The notes: generated by a model not told the origin, from the letters alone. A DNA stretch of 64,000 nt from Loktanella sp. Alg231-35 (GCF_900143545.1 NZ_FREV01000001.1:1-64000), one strand, 5' to 3'; shown: positions 35,002 through 43,834, numbered from the stretch's first letter. A program made the numbers and translations.

Positions 35002-36219
35002 TCAATTTGGTAATTTGACTAAGTTAAGCTCACACAAAAGGTCGAAGATCGATATTTCACCATTGCCTTTTTCAATCGGCAATAGCGTCTCAGAACCATC
35101 GGCGGCCACAACTGCATCCTTGTCCAGATTGAGTCGAAGGCCCAATGCCTCACAAACTTCGCAAGCCGCCCTGTACGATAACAAGCTTGCCTCGCTCTCG
35201 CACGAAATCTTATTGATAAAATCTTTGAGCCCCGCTTTCTCCTTTGCAGATACGAAAGCGAGTAAGCGCGAGTATACAGCGTCACTTAGTGCTTGCTCAG
35301 CGTCTATTTTTCTCGGAAAAATCGTGTTTGGCTCGAACACTGAAGGTATGACCGCTCTGAAACGATTTTGTCGCTTTGAATACTCAATAGAAGCCTTCAA
35401 TCCAGGCCAAACAGTGCGATGTAGCACATCTGCAAAGTTAACTTCTCGGCGTTTTTCCACAGTGTCTTCGAAATTTGCGTCTTGCTGATCGAATTCCTGG
35501 TTGGGCACATGGGATAACCCCATAAGCTCTACACTGAGTATTCTTTGCCCAGCTAAAATCTCAAAACGCTTGGTTCCGAAGTTCAAAACCACAAACTGCA
35601 GCTGATCGTTAAAGGCGGGATCTATTTGAAAGCCGTGGATTACCTGCAGACCTTGTCTGACGTACTCAGTGGTACCCCCAACGCGGCCAACCATTTGATT
35701 CTTCAGATTTATGCGTTCCTGTGTTAGAAGAGTGATAGCTTCACCCTTTTCAAGCCAGTAACCTCGGCCTCGTGTCAACTCGAGCTGCTCTCCATCCCCC
35801 AACAATGCGCGACTACTGATAGTTAAGTCCAAAGAAGCCTGTTTCAGGTTTTCTTTCCTAAACGGATCAATGCTAATCAGATTAGACCTCACCGCATCTT
35901 CGATAGCGCAGTCAACGAGTACACCTGGCGCTATTGCAAGAGAGGCACCACCCTTTAGAGTGCCATTGGACCCCTGCCCTTCAGACGTAGAAAAATGGTC
36001 TGTAAGCCAATAATCCTTTGGCAGGCCCATTAGCCGAGATAAAGCATGGCCTACCTCGATAGAGATTTCCTGATGGTCATTAACAATATAATTAACTGTT
36101 TGCCTAGAAACGCCGATCTCATCTGCCAAGCGCTTCTGGTCAAAGCCCCGGCGTTTCATTTCTCTCCGAAGATGTTGGCCAGCGGTGAGAGGTTCGTTGG
36201 CCTGATTGTGGTCTAACAT
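35002..36219 (-). CDS. HTH (HigA-like) fused to inactive dCTP-deaminase-like domain
   Basis: 405 residues. Residues 10-75 form an XRE/HigA-type helix-turn-helix (QKRLADEIGVSRQTVNYIV). Residues about 100-240 match the dUTPase/dCTP deaminase fold: NLKQASLDLTIS, EKGEAITLLTQERINL, GTTEYVRQGLQV, IDPAFNDQLQFVVLNFG and AGQRILSVEL. Against E. coli Dcd the Ser-x3-Arg box GRSSLAR reads GTTEYVR (Arg kept) and the general-base Glu of VLEFYN is Val in FVVLN, so deamination is unlikely while nucleotide binding may remain. A further ~165 residues are unassigned. It could sense a pyrimidine nucleotide and regulate transcription, or serve in phage defence; both are inference. Confidence 0.8.
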   Translation of the reverse strand: MLDHNQANEPLTAGQHLRREMKRRGFDQKRLADEIGVSRQTVNYIVNDHQEISIEVGHALSRLMGLPKDYWLTDHFSTSEGQGSNGTLKGGASLAIAPGVLVDCAIEDAVRSNLISIDPFRKENLKQASLDLTISSRALLGDGEQLELTRGRGYWLEKGEAITLLTQERINLKNQMVGRVGGTTEYVRQGLQVIHGFQIDPAFNDQLQFVVLNFGTKRFEILAGQRILSVELMGLSHVPNQEFDQQDANFEDTVEKRREVNFADVLHRTVWPGLKASIEYSKRQNRFRAVIPSVFEPNTIFPRKIDAEQALSDAVYSRLLAFVSAKEKAGLKDFINKISCESEASLLSYRAACEVCEALGLRLNLDKDAVVAADGSETLLPIEKGNGEISIFDLLCELNLVKLPN

Positions 36220-36518
36220 CGCCTATTATCCCGCCCCAAGTTCATGCCAGACTAGACGAGACTCGCCAATCAGTCTACTTGTATTTGACAAATGCTTGAC
36301 ACAAAGTTCAATGTCGCCCGAACTGGGTCTAGTGTCATAGCATTGTCAATCATGTTTCGATCAACTCGTGCAGTAGATTTGGCTCGTATTAATGCGCCAA
36401 AGAGTGTGCCGCACTCAGCTGTCCGCAAGAAACAAGCTGGAATTCCATCCCGCGCACCGAAAAAGAGCCTAGATTGAGCCTAAGATCGCAAGGCGAATAG
36501 CTCAAGTATCTGATTTAG
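36220..36518. other. Intergenic stretch before the island
   Basis: Promoter region of the minus-strand HTH-Dcd-like gene and about 200 bp with no recognised gene up to the left attachment site. Confidence 0.4.
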
Positions 36519-36567
36519 TGGTGAGCCGTGATGGGTTCGAACCATCGACCTACTGATTAAAAGTCAG
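36519..36567 (-). repeat. attL: 49-bp copy of the tRNA-Lys 3' part
   Basis: Identical to 58795-58843. Read on the minus strand it contains the 3' half of the anticodon arm, the T arm, the acceptor 3' strand and CCA, but the 5' half of the tRNA is missing, so it is an attachment site and not a gene. Confidence 0.95.
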
Positions 36568-36666
36568 AGGCATAGTAGTTTTACTCAGTTGTCGCCTCCT
36601 GTTGCCGGGCGTCTCACGGTGTAGCGCCACCCTAAAATTATCCTAATATTTATTAGCTGTCCTAAC

Positions 36667-36677
36667 TTGTCCCCCAG
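36667..36677. promoter_or_regulatory. Candidate integrase arm site 1
   Basis: TTGTCCCCCAG, the same 11-mer as at 36729 and 36740 and nearly the same as the two copies at the right end of the island. Confidence 0.55.
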
Positions 36678-36728
36678 TCAATTTCTGTCTAAAGATGTAT
36701 CAGATTGGATCATGTAATCTCGCTTAAT

Positions 36729-36750
36729 TTGTCCCCCAGTTGTCCCCCAG
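36729..36750. promoter_or_regulatory. Candidate integrase arm sites 2 and 3 (tandem)
   Basis: Two head-to-tail copies of TTGTCCCCCAG with no space between them, 12 bp before the integrase start. They may also overlap the integrase promoter and so allow autoregulation. Confidence 0.55.
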
Positions 36751-36761
36751 CAAGGCATAAC

Positions 36762-38006
36762 ATGAAACGAAATCTCAACGACCGCTTCCTCAAAAGCCTT
36801 GTTGCACCTTCTGAAGAGGTTGGACGCATCGAATATTCGGACACCAAACGCCCGGGTTTGCGTTTTCGGCTTTCATACACGGGCCGTGCGTCATGGGTTT
36901 ACGAGAAGCGTGTAAAGGGCGGTGCGAAACGCAAGCACACCTTCGGAGCGTGGCCAGAACCAATCAGTTTGGCGACAGCGCGGGCTATGGCGCTAGAGAT
37001 TGAAGCCGAAGCTGTCAGGGGAATTGATCGAGTCGCCATTGCGAAGGCCGACAAACTTACCGCCGAGATAGCGAATGCGAAGCGGTTGCGTGTTTGCGAC
37101 GTCATCGAAATCTATGACAAACTGCATCTGTCGAACCTGCGTCGAGGCGCAGAACGCAAACATCAATTGCGGCAATCGTTTTGCTGCCTACAGGAAAAAC
37201 CAATTGGATCCCTGACGAAGTCAGATTTACAGAAACCGATTGATGAAAAGTTGGCGGCAGGACGGAGAGTCTTTGCAAACCGCATCCGGTCCGCACTGAT
37301 GGCTTTCACGAGGTGGGCTTGGGAGCGGGGTCACTTAGACACCGACATTGGTGCAAGTTTGCCCAAAGCTGTCAAGGAAACTGAGCGCGAACGTGTGCCA
37401 TCCATCGCCGAAATCCGGTTGATCTGGCAGGCCACGTTCGCGATGGGCGACATTTGGGGACCATTTCTGCGTTTGTTGATCCTAACCGCGCAACGGCGGG
37501 GGGAAGTTTTGGGGTTGGCTTGGTCAGAGATAGATTTTCCAGGCGCGCGGATCGTCAAGCCTGGATCACAGACCAAGAACGGCAAAGAACATATTACCCA
37601 TCTTTCAGAGCCAGCGTTCAACGAACTTGTTTCGCTAAAATCGTTACTGGAAGTCGCCGGGCAGCCGGCCTCGGGCCTGATCTTCACAACCACCGGTAGG
37701 ACACCGATTTCAGGCGTCAGCAAGGCCAAGGCTCGGTTAGACAAATTGCTTGTCGATGATGTTGAGCCCTGGCGATTACATGATATCCGCACATCGTTTT
37801 CCACGGCCATGGCTGAGGCAGGAGTACCGGAAAGTGTTGCTGACAGGGTGCTAAACCACTCAGCTGTTGGATCTGCGCCGAGCGCCGTTGCCCGTGTATA
37901 CAATCGGGCTGAGTTGCTACCGCAGCGGGCATCTGCGTTGGATCGGTGGGCAAGTATGATTACACAAAAAGCATCAATCGTCGTAGCGCTTGGAGGGAGA
38001 CAATGA
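36762..38006 (+). CDS. int: Tyrosine integrase of the tRNA-Lys island
   Basis: 414 residues from MKRNLNDRFLKSLVAPSEEV; the start at 36762 is preferred over 36705, which would run through the arm-site repeats. The P4-like layout shows an N-terminal DUF4102-type domain (GRASWVYEKRV, HTFGAWPEPISLATARAMA), a core-binding domain (about 130-225) and the catalytic domain with TAQRRGEVLGLAW (Arg), WRLHDIRTSFSTAMAEAG (HxxR), LNHSAVGS and RVYNRAE (Tyr). It acts on the adjacent att site. It overlaps the next gene by 4 bp. Confidence 0.95.
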   Translation: MKRNLNDRFLKSLVAPSEEVGRIEYSDTKRPGLRFRLSYTGRASWVYEKRVKGGAKRKHTFGAWPEPISLATARAMALEIEAEAVRGIDRVAIAKADKLTAEIANAKRLRVCDVIEIYDKLHLSNLRRGAERKHQLRQSFCCLQEKPIGSLTKSDLQKPIDEKLAAGRRVFANRIRSALMAFTRWAWERGHLDTDIGASLPKAVKETERERVPSIAEIRLIWQATFAMGDIWGPFLRLLILTAQRRGEVLGLAWSEIDFPGARIVKPGSQTKNGKEHITHLSEPAFNELVSLKSLLEVAGQPASGLIFTTTGRTPISGVSKAKARLDKLLVDDVEPWRLHDIRTSFSTAMAEAGVPESVADRVLNHSAVGSAPSAVARVYNRAELLPQRASALDRWASMITQKASIVVALGGRQ

Positions 38007-38686
38007 ACAACGACTGGGGTTTGCCTGATTGGCGCGACAGTTTTAGCTACGGTGATACAACAAGATGGAAATTGTTGAGGTGGCGTTGGGAGTTCTACAG
38101 GCGTCGAGACGATTTACGTCAGCTATTTCAAAGCAAAATCAAGACCCTGTGTCAAAATACAGATGGCACGCACACAGCAGTTTCTGATTTACGAGACAAC
38201 TTGTTGCGTTCACCTTTTGACCCGGGGTTCCTAGTTGATTGTAGTGAAGCCGAGAAATTGGAGTTTGGCTATGCGGGTATCCCTAACCCTAGAATATCAG
38301 ATCAAGAAATGGGGGCCATTTTTTCGTTGCATGACGCAGTGACCATCGAGTCGGAGAAATCCTTTGCCAATTCAAAGGGACTAGGCACCAATCGCCCGCT
38401 CAGCGGTGGCAAAATGCACATAACATTTGATATTGATAGACCAATAGATCCACAGTTGAAAGCGGCCAATCGTGCGTTGAAGAAACACCAAGTAGCACAT
38501 CACGGTAAGAATTTTCAAAGACGTCGGCATCCCAAAAAGTGGCTTGGATACTTACAAACTCTTGATGCAAGGGAGGCAAAAGTAACCTGGTCAGAAATTG
38601 CTAAAATTCACGCACACACAAAGGGAGATGAACAGGCCGCTCGAGACATCTGGGAGCAAGCCAATATATTGCGATTTGACTTCTGA
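38003..38686 (+). CDS. Regulator-like protein (GLPDWR N-terminal domain)
   Basis: 227 residues from MNNDWGLPDWRDSFSYGDTT; the ATG overlaps the integrase stop. The GLPDWRD opening with WRWEFYRRRDDLR resembles the DUF6499/transcriptional-regulator-like N-terminal domain common beside alphaproteobacterial integrases. The C-terminal part is basic (KKHQVAHHGKNFQRRRHPKK). A role in control or excision of the island is plausible. Confidence 0.6.
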   Translation: MNNDWGLPDWRDSFSYGDTTRWKLLRWRWEFYRRRDDLRQLFQSKIKTLCQNTDGTHTAVSDLRDNLLRSPFDPGFLVDCSEAEKLEFGYAGIPNPRISDQEMGAIFSLHDAVTIESEKSFANSKGLGTNRPLSGGKMHITFDIDRPIDPQLKAANRALKKHQVAHHGKNFQRRRHPKKWLGYLQTLDAREAKVTWSEIAKIHAHTKGDEQAARDIWEQANILRFDF

Positions 38687-38791
38687 GATTATGCCGCATG
38701 TGTTTTAACGCCGTTTTTCTTTCCGCAATTACCTGAGTTTGCTTCAAACTCTAGCTTCACCCCATCAATGCATCAAGATGGAGTGAAGCAC

Positions 38792-38989
38792 ATGACGACA
38801 GATTTTGGGATAGAACCCCGCATCCTTAGCTTGCCTCACGCGGCAAGTTATTGCGGTGAAAGCCGCGCCACCCTTTATCGTGAATGGAAACTTGGCAACC
38901 TCAAGTTCATCAAAATGGGTGGTTCAACGCGCATCGAGCGAAGCGAACTTGATCGTTACATCGACGCAAAGATGGTAATCGCCGCCTAA
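38792..38989 (+). CDS. AlpA/excisionase-like HTH protein
   Basis: 65 residues from MTTDFGIEPRILSLPHAASY (an upstream ATG at 38768 is possible). One winged helix-turn-helix of the MerR-like HTH_17 class: LPHAASYCGESRATLYREWK and IERSELDRYIDA. Such small proteins act as excision directionality factors or island activators. Position between integrase and primase fits. Confidence 0.8.
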   Translation: MTTDFGIEPRILSLPHAASYCGESRATLYREWKLGNLKFIKMGGSTRIERSELDRYIDAKMVIAA

Positions 38990-39090
38990 AAGAAACCCCC
39001 ACCGTTTGACGGGCGAGGGCGAATTTCTTTGCAGCGGTGCTTAGAACATAGTCCTTTTTTGCCCGTCCTGACAAGAACAGGACAACAAGA

Positions 39091-39252
39091 ATGAAACACA
39101 ATAAGAAAAACACCAGACACCGCTTACGCATGAACACCAAAGCCACGCCCACCTGCATTCTTCAGGAGCGTCGCATCCGTTGGATGCACGACCTTTCCCA
39201 GTCACATGCCGCGTTGATCGCGCGTCTGCACTACGGGGAGGCGCAGCAATGA
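39091..39252 (+). CDS. Small protein upstream of the primase, translationally coupled
   Basis: 53 residues from MKHNKKNTRHRLRMNTKATP, or 40 from the second ATG at 39130. The end ARLHYGEAQQ overlaps the primase start by 4 bp (ATGA), the same coupling as the following genes, so it is very probably translated. Basic and helical; no family named. It is short enough to be missed by standard gene calling. Confidence 0.6.
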   Translation: MKHNKKNTRHRLRMNTKATPTCILQERRIRWMHDLSQSHAALIARLHYGEAQQ

Positions 39253-40118
39253 CGACCACAATAGATCCGGCCCAACTCACCCGAGACTTGGGCGGCAAAT
39301 GGCACCGCAGCTATGGGGTGGCACCTTGCCCCGTTTGCCAGTCAGAGCGCCGCAAAGATCAGAATGCGTTGACCGTAAATGCCAAAGACGACCGATTGCT
39401 CCTGCACTGCAAAAAGAATGGATGTGACTTTTGTGACGTCTTGGTCGCTGCTGGCGTAATGCCTGGCACCGTCGAAGTCGACCACAAGGCAATGGAGGCT
39501 GCCCGCCAAGAACGCTTGGCACATGAGGCTAAGGCACTAGCCCGTGCCCGATCCATTTGGGATTTTGGTGACGCCATCGGCGGCTCTCATGGCGAAGGAT
39601 ACCTGAGAACGCGCGGGATCACTTGCGCACTGCCGGACACGCTTCGTTGGGTCGCTGACACCTATCATGCACCAAGCGGTCAATACTGTGGTGCAATGGT
39701 GGCAGATATCTCGTCTGGCGGTATTCATCGGACGTTTTTTTCCAAAATGGGCGAGCGCTTAGAGCAATCAGCAAAGATGATGCTTGGTCCGTGCAAGACC
39801 GGCGCTGTGCAGCTTTCCGACACCGCTGGCCCACTTGTCGTGTGCGAGGGCATCGAAACTGGCCTCAGCCTTTTGTCAGGGCTGCTTGATGGACCTCATA
39901 GGGTATGGGCGACGTTGTCCACGTCTGGAATGAAAGGTCTCAGCTTACCAGCCAATCTGGGTCAATTAATTGTCGCCACAGATGGCGACGAGGCGGGTGC
40001 CTCCGCAGGCAACGCACTTGCTACCCGCGCTCATGCATTGGGCTGGGACGTTTCAATGCTACCGGCTCCAGACAGACAGGACTGGAATGATGTGTTGCGG
40101 CGCGAGGTGGCAGCATGA
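39249..40118 (+). CDS. Primase with zinc finger and Toprim domain
   Basis: 289 residues from MTTTIDPAQLTRDLGGKWHR. The N-terminal zinc-binding part has CPVCQSERR and LHCKKNGCDFCDVL. The Toprim domain has VCEGIETGLSLLSGL and LIVATDGDEAGASAG with the catalytic Glu and DxD. It resembles the primase part of P4-type and phage primase-helicases; the helicase part may be supplied by the next gene, to which it is coupled by a 4-bp overlap. It probably serves replication of the excised island. Confidence 0.88.
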   Translation: MTTTIDPAQLTRDLGGKWHRSYGVAPCPVCQSERRKDQNALTVNAKDDRLLLHCKKNGCDFCDVLVAAGVMPGTVEVDHKAMEAARQERLAHEAKALARARSIWDFGDAIGGSHGEGYLRTRGITCALPDTLRWVADTYHAPSGQYCGAMVADISSGGIHRTFFSKMGERLEQSAKMMLGPCKTGAVQLSDTAGPLVVCEGIETGLSLLSGLLDGPHRVWATLSTSGMKGLSLPANLGQLIVATDGDEAGASAGNALATRAHALGWDVSMLPAPDRQDWNDVLRREVAA

Positions 40119-41611
40119 AGGTCGTGACCGCTTCCCGATTCGACTCCAAAGACAGTTGGTCCAAACCTGACCCAAGTATAATTCGGTCCGAACGACCAGC
40201 ACCTCCAGAAATGACGCGTGACGAATTCGACATTGTATTTGGGCCTTGGTCTGATTGGTTACGCGATGCCGCCGAGGTCAAGGGCGCGCCAGTAGATTTC
40301 GTGGCATTGAATCTGCTGTCTTCCGCCAGCGCTATTGTCGGCAATGCACGCTGGGCCGTGCCTTGGGAGGGTTGGAAGGAGCCGCCTATCATTTGGGGCA
40401 TGCTTATTGGCGATCCCAGCTCCGGGAAAAGCCCCGCTCTTGATGCCATTCTGGACCCTATCAAGGCCATCGATAACGAGCTTAGTGCTGAATACAAAAC
40501 CGCGCGCAAGGTTTGGAATGAAAAGGATGAGCTCGCGAAACTGGTGCTTGCCCAGTGGAAGATAGATGCCAAAGCTGCGATCAAGGAGGGAAATGAGCAA
40601 CCCGCGAAACCATCTGGTGCTGATGCAGGCGCGCCGCCAATCCGTGGCCGCATCCGCATCACCGATACCACGACGGAGAAGGCAGCAGACCTGATTCGCG
40701 ATAGTTGGCGCGGGCTGCTATTGTCACGGGATGAACTATCTGGGTGGCTGGGGAGCATGGACCGTTACTCCGGTGGTGGTGATCGACCGTTTTGGCTGGA
40801 GGCGTATGGCGGTCGCAGTTTCACGGTGGATCGCAAAAACTCGCCGGAGCCAATCATCGTTGATCATCTGTCCATCGCAATTCTTGGGGGAACCCAGCCT
40901 GATAAGTTAGATAGCCTGTTGTTGCACAGTGATGATGACGGCCTATTGGCTCGTTTCTTGACCGTGTTTCCGGCACCAATGCCGCTCAAACGTCCGACTG
41001 TTACCCTGGGCACGGAAAAGGCTCAGCAGGCCTTAGAGAGGCTACGCAAGCTTGAGCCAATAACTGATGACAAAGGCGAACGTAGACCATACTTCCTGCA
41101 TTTTCAGGAACCGGCGCAGCAGGCTCTTCAGGAATTCCGGCAGCAATGTCGTGATTGGGAGGGCGAGGTGTCAGGCCTCATGAAAAGCCACATAGGCAAG
41201 TTGCCGGGTTTGGCTGTGCGGGTCGCAACGGTGCTCGCTTTGCTGGATTGCGCAATCATGAACGGCGAACCCGTCAACAGCATTAGCGCCGCACACCTAG
41301 GACGCGCCTGCCATTATGTCGGAGAACATATGCGTAGGCATGCTCACCGAGCCTATGGTGCGGCATCGATGCCCGCCGAGGTAAAGGCCGCCAGTCGTAT
41401 CGCCGAGATCATCCAGTCTGAGGGTTTGAGGCAAATCAGCACGCGAGAAATACAACGTCGTGGCTTGGTTGGCTTGCAGTCAGCGAAGGAAATCGCACCT
41501 GCCTTTGCCGTCCTGCAAGGCGCTTCTTGGATTGATACGATTGCACAGTCGGGACCCGGGCGACCTGCAAAGATTTTTGCTGTCAATCCACACCTGGAGA
41601 ACATGAGATGA
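40115..41611 (+). CDS. DUF3987 primase/helicase-like ATPase
   Basis: 498 residues. A P-loop (LIGDPSSGKSPALDAI) lies near residue 105; later TTEKAADLI and LLSRDELSGWLGSMDRYSGG with the Walker B-like acidic pair, and ILGGTQPDKL. This is the DUF3987 pattern found behind primases in phage satellites and genomic islands. A winged-helix-like end closes the protein. It likely forms a replication complex with the upstream primase. Coupled to both neighbours by 4-bp overlaps. Confidence 0.85.
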   Translation: MKVVTASRFDSKDSWSKPDPSIIRSERPAPPEMTRDEFDIVFGPWSDWLRDAAEVKGAPVDFVALNLLSSASAIVGNARWAVPWEGWKEPPIIWGMLIGDPSSGKSPALDAILDPIKAIDNELSAEYKTARKVWNEKDELAKLVLAQWKIDAKAAIKEGNEQPAKPSGADAGAPPIRGRIRITDTTTEKAADLIRDSWRGLLLSRDELSGWLGSMDRYSGGGDRPFWLEAYGGRSFTVDRKNSPEPIIVDHLSIAILGGTQPDKLDSLLLHSDDDGLLARFLTVFPAPMPLKRPTVTLGTEKAQQALERLRKLEPITDDKGERRPYFLHFQEPAQQALQEFRQQCRDWEGEVSGLMKSHIGKLPGLAVRVATVLALLDCAIMNGEPVNSISAAHLGRACHYVGEHMRRHAHRAYGAASMPAEVKAASRIAEIIQSEGLRQISTREIQRRGLVGLQSAKEIAPAFAVLQGASWIDTIAQSGPGRPAKIFAVNPHLENMR

Positions 41612-41883
41612 GCCGTTGGTTAGCCCTAGCCGATCACCTGGAAAAGGGTATTCAATCCTCACTCGACAATATGACAAAACCAGACAAAATCCCTTCGGTC
41701 CAACTCCAAGGTGTGTTTTGTCAGGTATTGTCCAATTGTCAGACGGGTATCGAAGAGAAAAGTCGGACCCAACCGCCAGTGCTCCCAAGGTGGTCAGTCG
41801 GTGGTCGTCCGATGACGCAGACTGGCCGCATTGTCTCAATTCAAGAATGGCGGCGAATGTCGCGGGGTGAAAGTCCGCAATGA
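41608..41883 (+). CDS. Hypothetical protein of the replication module
   Basis: 91 residues from MSRWLALADHLEKGIQSSLD; the ATG overlaps the DUF3987 stop. It is basic at the C-terminus (IQEWRRMSRGESPQ) and has no recognised domain. The spacing and coupling show that it belongs to the replication operon. Confidence 0.65.
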   Translation: MSRWLALADHLEKGIQSSLDNMTKPDKIPSVQLQGVFCQVLSNCQTGIEEKSRTQPPVLPRWSVGGRPMTQTGRIVSIQEWRRMSRGESPQ

Positions 41884-41957
41884 CGGGTCGCATCACAGCA
41901 TCCGAGATGGTTGCTGGACGGCGGCTTGGTCCGGTCGCCGATTGTGAAGGTGTTTAG
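41880..41957 (+). pseudogene. Possible 5' remnant of a further coupled gene
   Basis: The ATG at 41880 overlaps the previous stop in the same 4-bp manner as the genes before it and opens MTGRITASEMVAGRRLGPVA, then stops after 25 residues, just before IS66 debris. It looks like a gene cut short by rearrangement. Confidence 0.35.
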
Positions 41958-42738
41958 GAACGAAAATTCGTCTATTTCCAAATGTCGTGATCTTTCCAGT
42001 TTTCCGGGAATCCCGCTGAAGAAAGCGAGTATCTCGGAGAGCTTGGAAATGTATCAATGTGAGTGACAAAGCGCTCCTTCCAGGAGGTCCTAGGATTGGC
42101 AAATCCGCCGCCATTGCCTACACCTTGATCGAAACGGCCAAGCTCAACAACGTTGATCCGCAGGCCTAACAAACATGGGTGCTGGAACGCATCGCTGATC
42201 ACAAGATCACACGCCTCCATGAGTTGATGCCTTGGCGCTACGCGGCTTTGGCAGTGTAACCGGTCACATTCTGCGGGTGCGAACACAGACCGGCGCGTTC
42301 ACCGAACCAGCCGTTCAAAGAAGAATCGCGATCACGGGCAGCTCAATGGCTCAGTTGCGGGACAAAACCGACCTTCGGTTATTGAACTTCGCTCACGCAG
42401 CATTTACTCGCACGCGCAGCGCAGAAATCTTGGCGGCACAGCAGCTTTCACCAAACCTGCCATTCGAACGGGTAAAAACAGGTGGAAATCAACTTTGCCT
42501 TTCGCCGCGACCTGCCGGAACAGGAAGTGAGCAGATGAATTTACCTTATGCACTAAAAGCTATTGCTCACCAAGATTACCAAACATCTGGGGCATGCCAG
42601 TCGCAGCGTTGCAGCTCATGTCGACGAGGCGGTTGTGAACCTCGTTACAGGACAAGGAACCCATGTCGAATGCCGCAAAGTTGTGACAGGACCAGAAAAG
42701 AACATGCGGTAGGCGTCCTCGCACCAACTAGTTTTGTT
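41958..42738. other. Decayed region between replication module and cargo
   Basis: Holds the IS66 remnant at 42089-42259. The rest (42260-42738) has frames with implausible composition and no start signals; I see no gene. It marks the border between the element core and the catabolic cargo. Confidence 0.5.
42089..42259 (+). pseudogene. IS66 transposase TnpC, C-terminal remnant
   Basis: The frame reads IGKSAAIAYTLIETAKLNNV, DPQA, a stop codon at 42168-42170, then WVLERIADHKITRLHELMPW and ends at 42259. This is the conserved end of IS66 transposases. The N-terminal and DDE parts are missing, so it is dead. Confidence 0.8.
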
Positions 42739-43791
42739 TCAAATAGTCTTTCGGACGTGGCGCAAGGATATCTGCGTGGGAGTATTTTCTTGGGTCAGCA
42801 CCTGAACAGACGAAACTAAGGCACTTACTGGTCCGGTTGAGAGCTGATGATATGCAAGAAAGGCGTCAAATACGTTTCTCACATCTGACCGCAAATCGTG
42901 GTGCAGAATGAAGTCCAGCCTCTGATCAAAAAGCAAATTATGATTTTCTTGATTGAGATCATGAGCCATAAATAACCCTGGCCTAAGCCGGTTGTGTTCT
43001 AGTATGTCGAGGATCGATCGATTGCCAACACCTAACGAATACAGGGCGCACAGATTGGGGACTGTTGCCAGAACATTCGATAGGGTTTTGGATGTTTCAG
43101 AGCTCGATCCGCAAATGTTGGGAACTTGGAGTATTCGAAGTTGGGGGCATCGATCTGCCAATGCCTCAACAAATGCCGTCTCGCGTTCCTCTTCACCCAG
43201 AACCCGCTCAAGATTCCGGATAACCAACACAGTCCCTGAATCGTCCCCAACGAACTTGGAGACTAGGTAAGCGGCAGTACGACCCGCGCCGATGTTGTCT
43301 AGACCCACGTAGGAAATCCGATCACTGCCAGAAATATCCGTCAAAAGTGTCACCACGGGAATTTTGGCGGCAGAAAGCGTGTTCACAGTTTTTCTGATCT
43401 TCGGAGTGTCCCTTGCAGTTAGGCACACACCATTGCTGCCCCGCTTCAATATGCGCATCAGGGCGTGGACAATTCCCTCCTCGTCCAAAATGTCATGTTG
43501 TAAAAAGCGGGGCCGACACACTGCCGCGTCGATTTGGTGTTGGACTGATTCTGCTGCTGTCTTGATCTCGTGGTTGAAGTAATCCGGTCCCATCACGATG
43601 AAATCAAAGAACAGGCGTCTGCCACGAGCGGTGGTTTTTGCTTCTCGTGCAGCAAGCTCATCAATCGCTGCCCTCACTCGTAATTTTGTCTGAGGGCTCA
43701 CATGATTACGATTGTTTAGGACCCGATCGACCGTGGCCAATCCTAACCCAGCTTGAAGGGCAATCTCTCTAATTGGGAAACGGTGCGTCAA
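42739..43791 (-). CDS. LacI-family transcriptional regulator
   Basis: 350 residues. The N-terminal LacI helix-turn-helix is FPIREIALQAGLGLATVDRVLNNR cut to its first twenty residues as FPIREIALQAGLGLATVDRV, followed by a hinge and a periplasmic-binding-protein-type sensor (SYVGLDNIGAGRTAAYLVSK, VLVIRNLERVLGEEERETAF). It belongs to the variant with sugar-type sensors often tied to inositol or rhizopine catabolism. It probably represses the iol-type genes nearby until an inducer binds. Inducer unknown. Confidence 0.85.
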   Translation of the reverse strand: MTHRFPIREIALQAGLGLATVDRVLNNRNHVSPQTKLRVRAAIDELAAREAKTTARGRRLFFDFIVMGPDYFNHEIKTAAESVQHQIDAAVCRPRFLQHDILDEEGIVHALMRILKRGSNGVCLTARDTPKIRKTVNTLSAAKIPVVTLLTDISGSDRISYVGLDNIGAGRTAAYLVSKFVGDDSGTVLVIRNLERVLGEEERETAFVEALADRCPQLRILQVPNICGSSSETSKTLSNVLATVPNLCALYSLGVGNRSILDILEHNRLRPGLFMAHDLNQENHNLLFDQRLDFILHHDLRSDVRNVFDAFLAYHQLSTGPVSALVSSVQVLTQENTPTQISLRHVRKTI

Positions 43792-43834
43792 TTGATTGGC
43801 TGGCTAGGAACGACTGGGTTCGTGATGGAGTGTC

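Noticed and set aside
35002-36219. Active dCTP deaminase or dUTPase
   Set aside because: The fold matches but the general-base Glu is Val, so catalysis is not claimed.
36519-36567. Second tRNA-Lys gene
   Set aside because: Only the 3' part is present; the 5' half of the cloverleaf is missing, so it is an attachment site.
36705-36761. Upstream ATG for the integrase
   Set aside because: The 19 added residues are encoded by the arm-site repeats and do not match integrase N-termini; the ATG at 36762 fits the family.
42232-42819. 195-residue plus-strand frame between IS66 remnant and the LacI gene
   Set aside because: Composition typical of non-coding frames (Arg, Ser, Cys-rich), overlaps the end of the LacI gene on the other strand and has no start signal.
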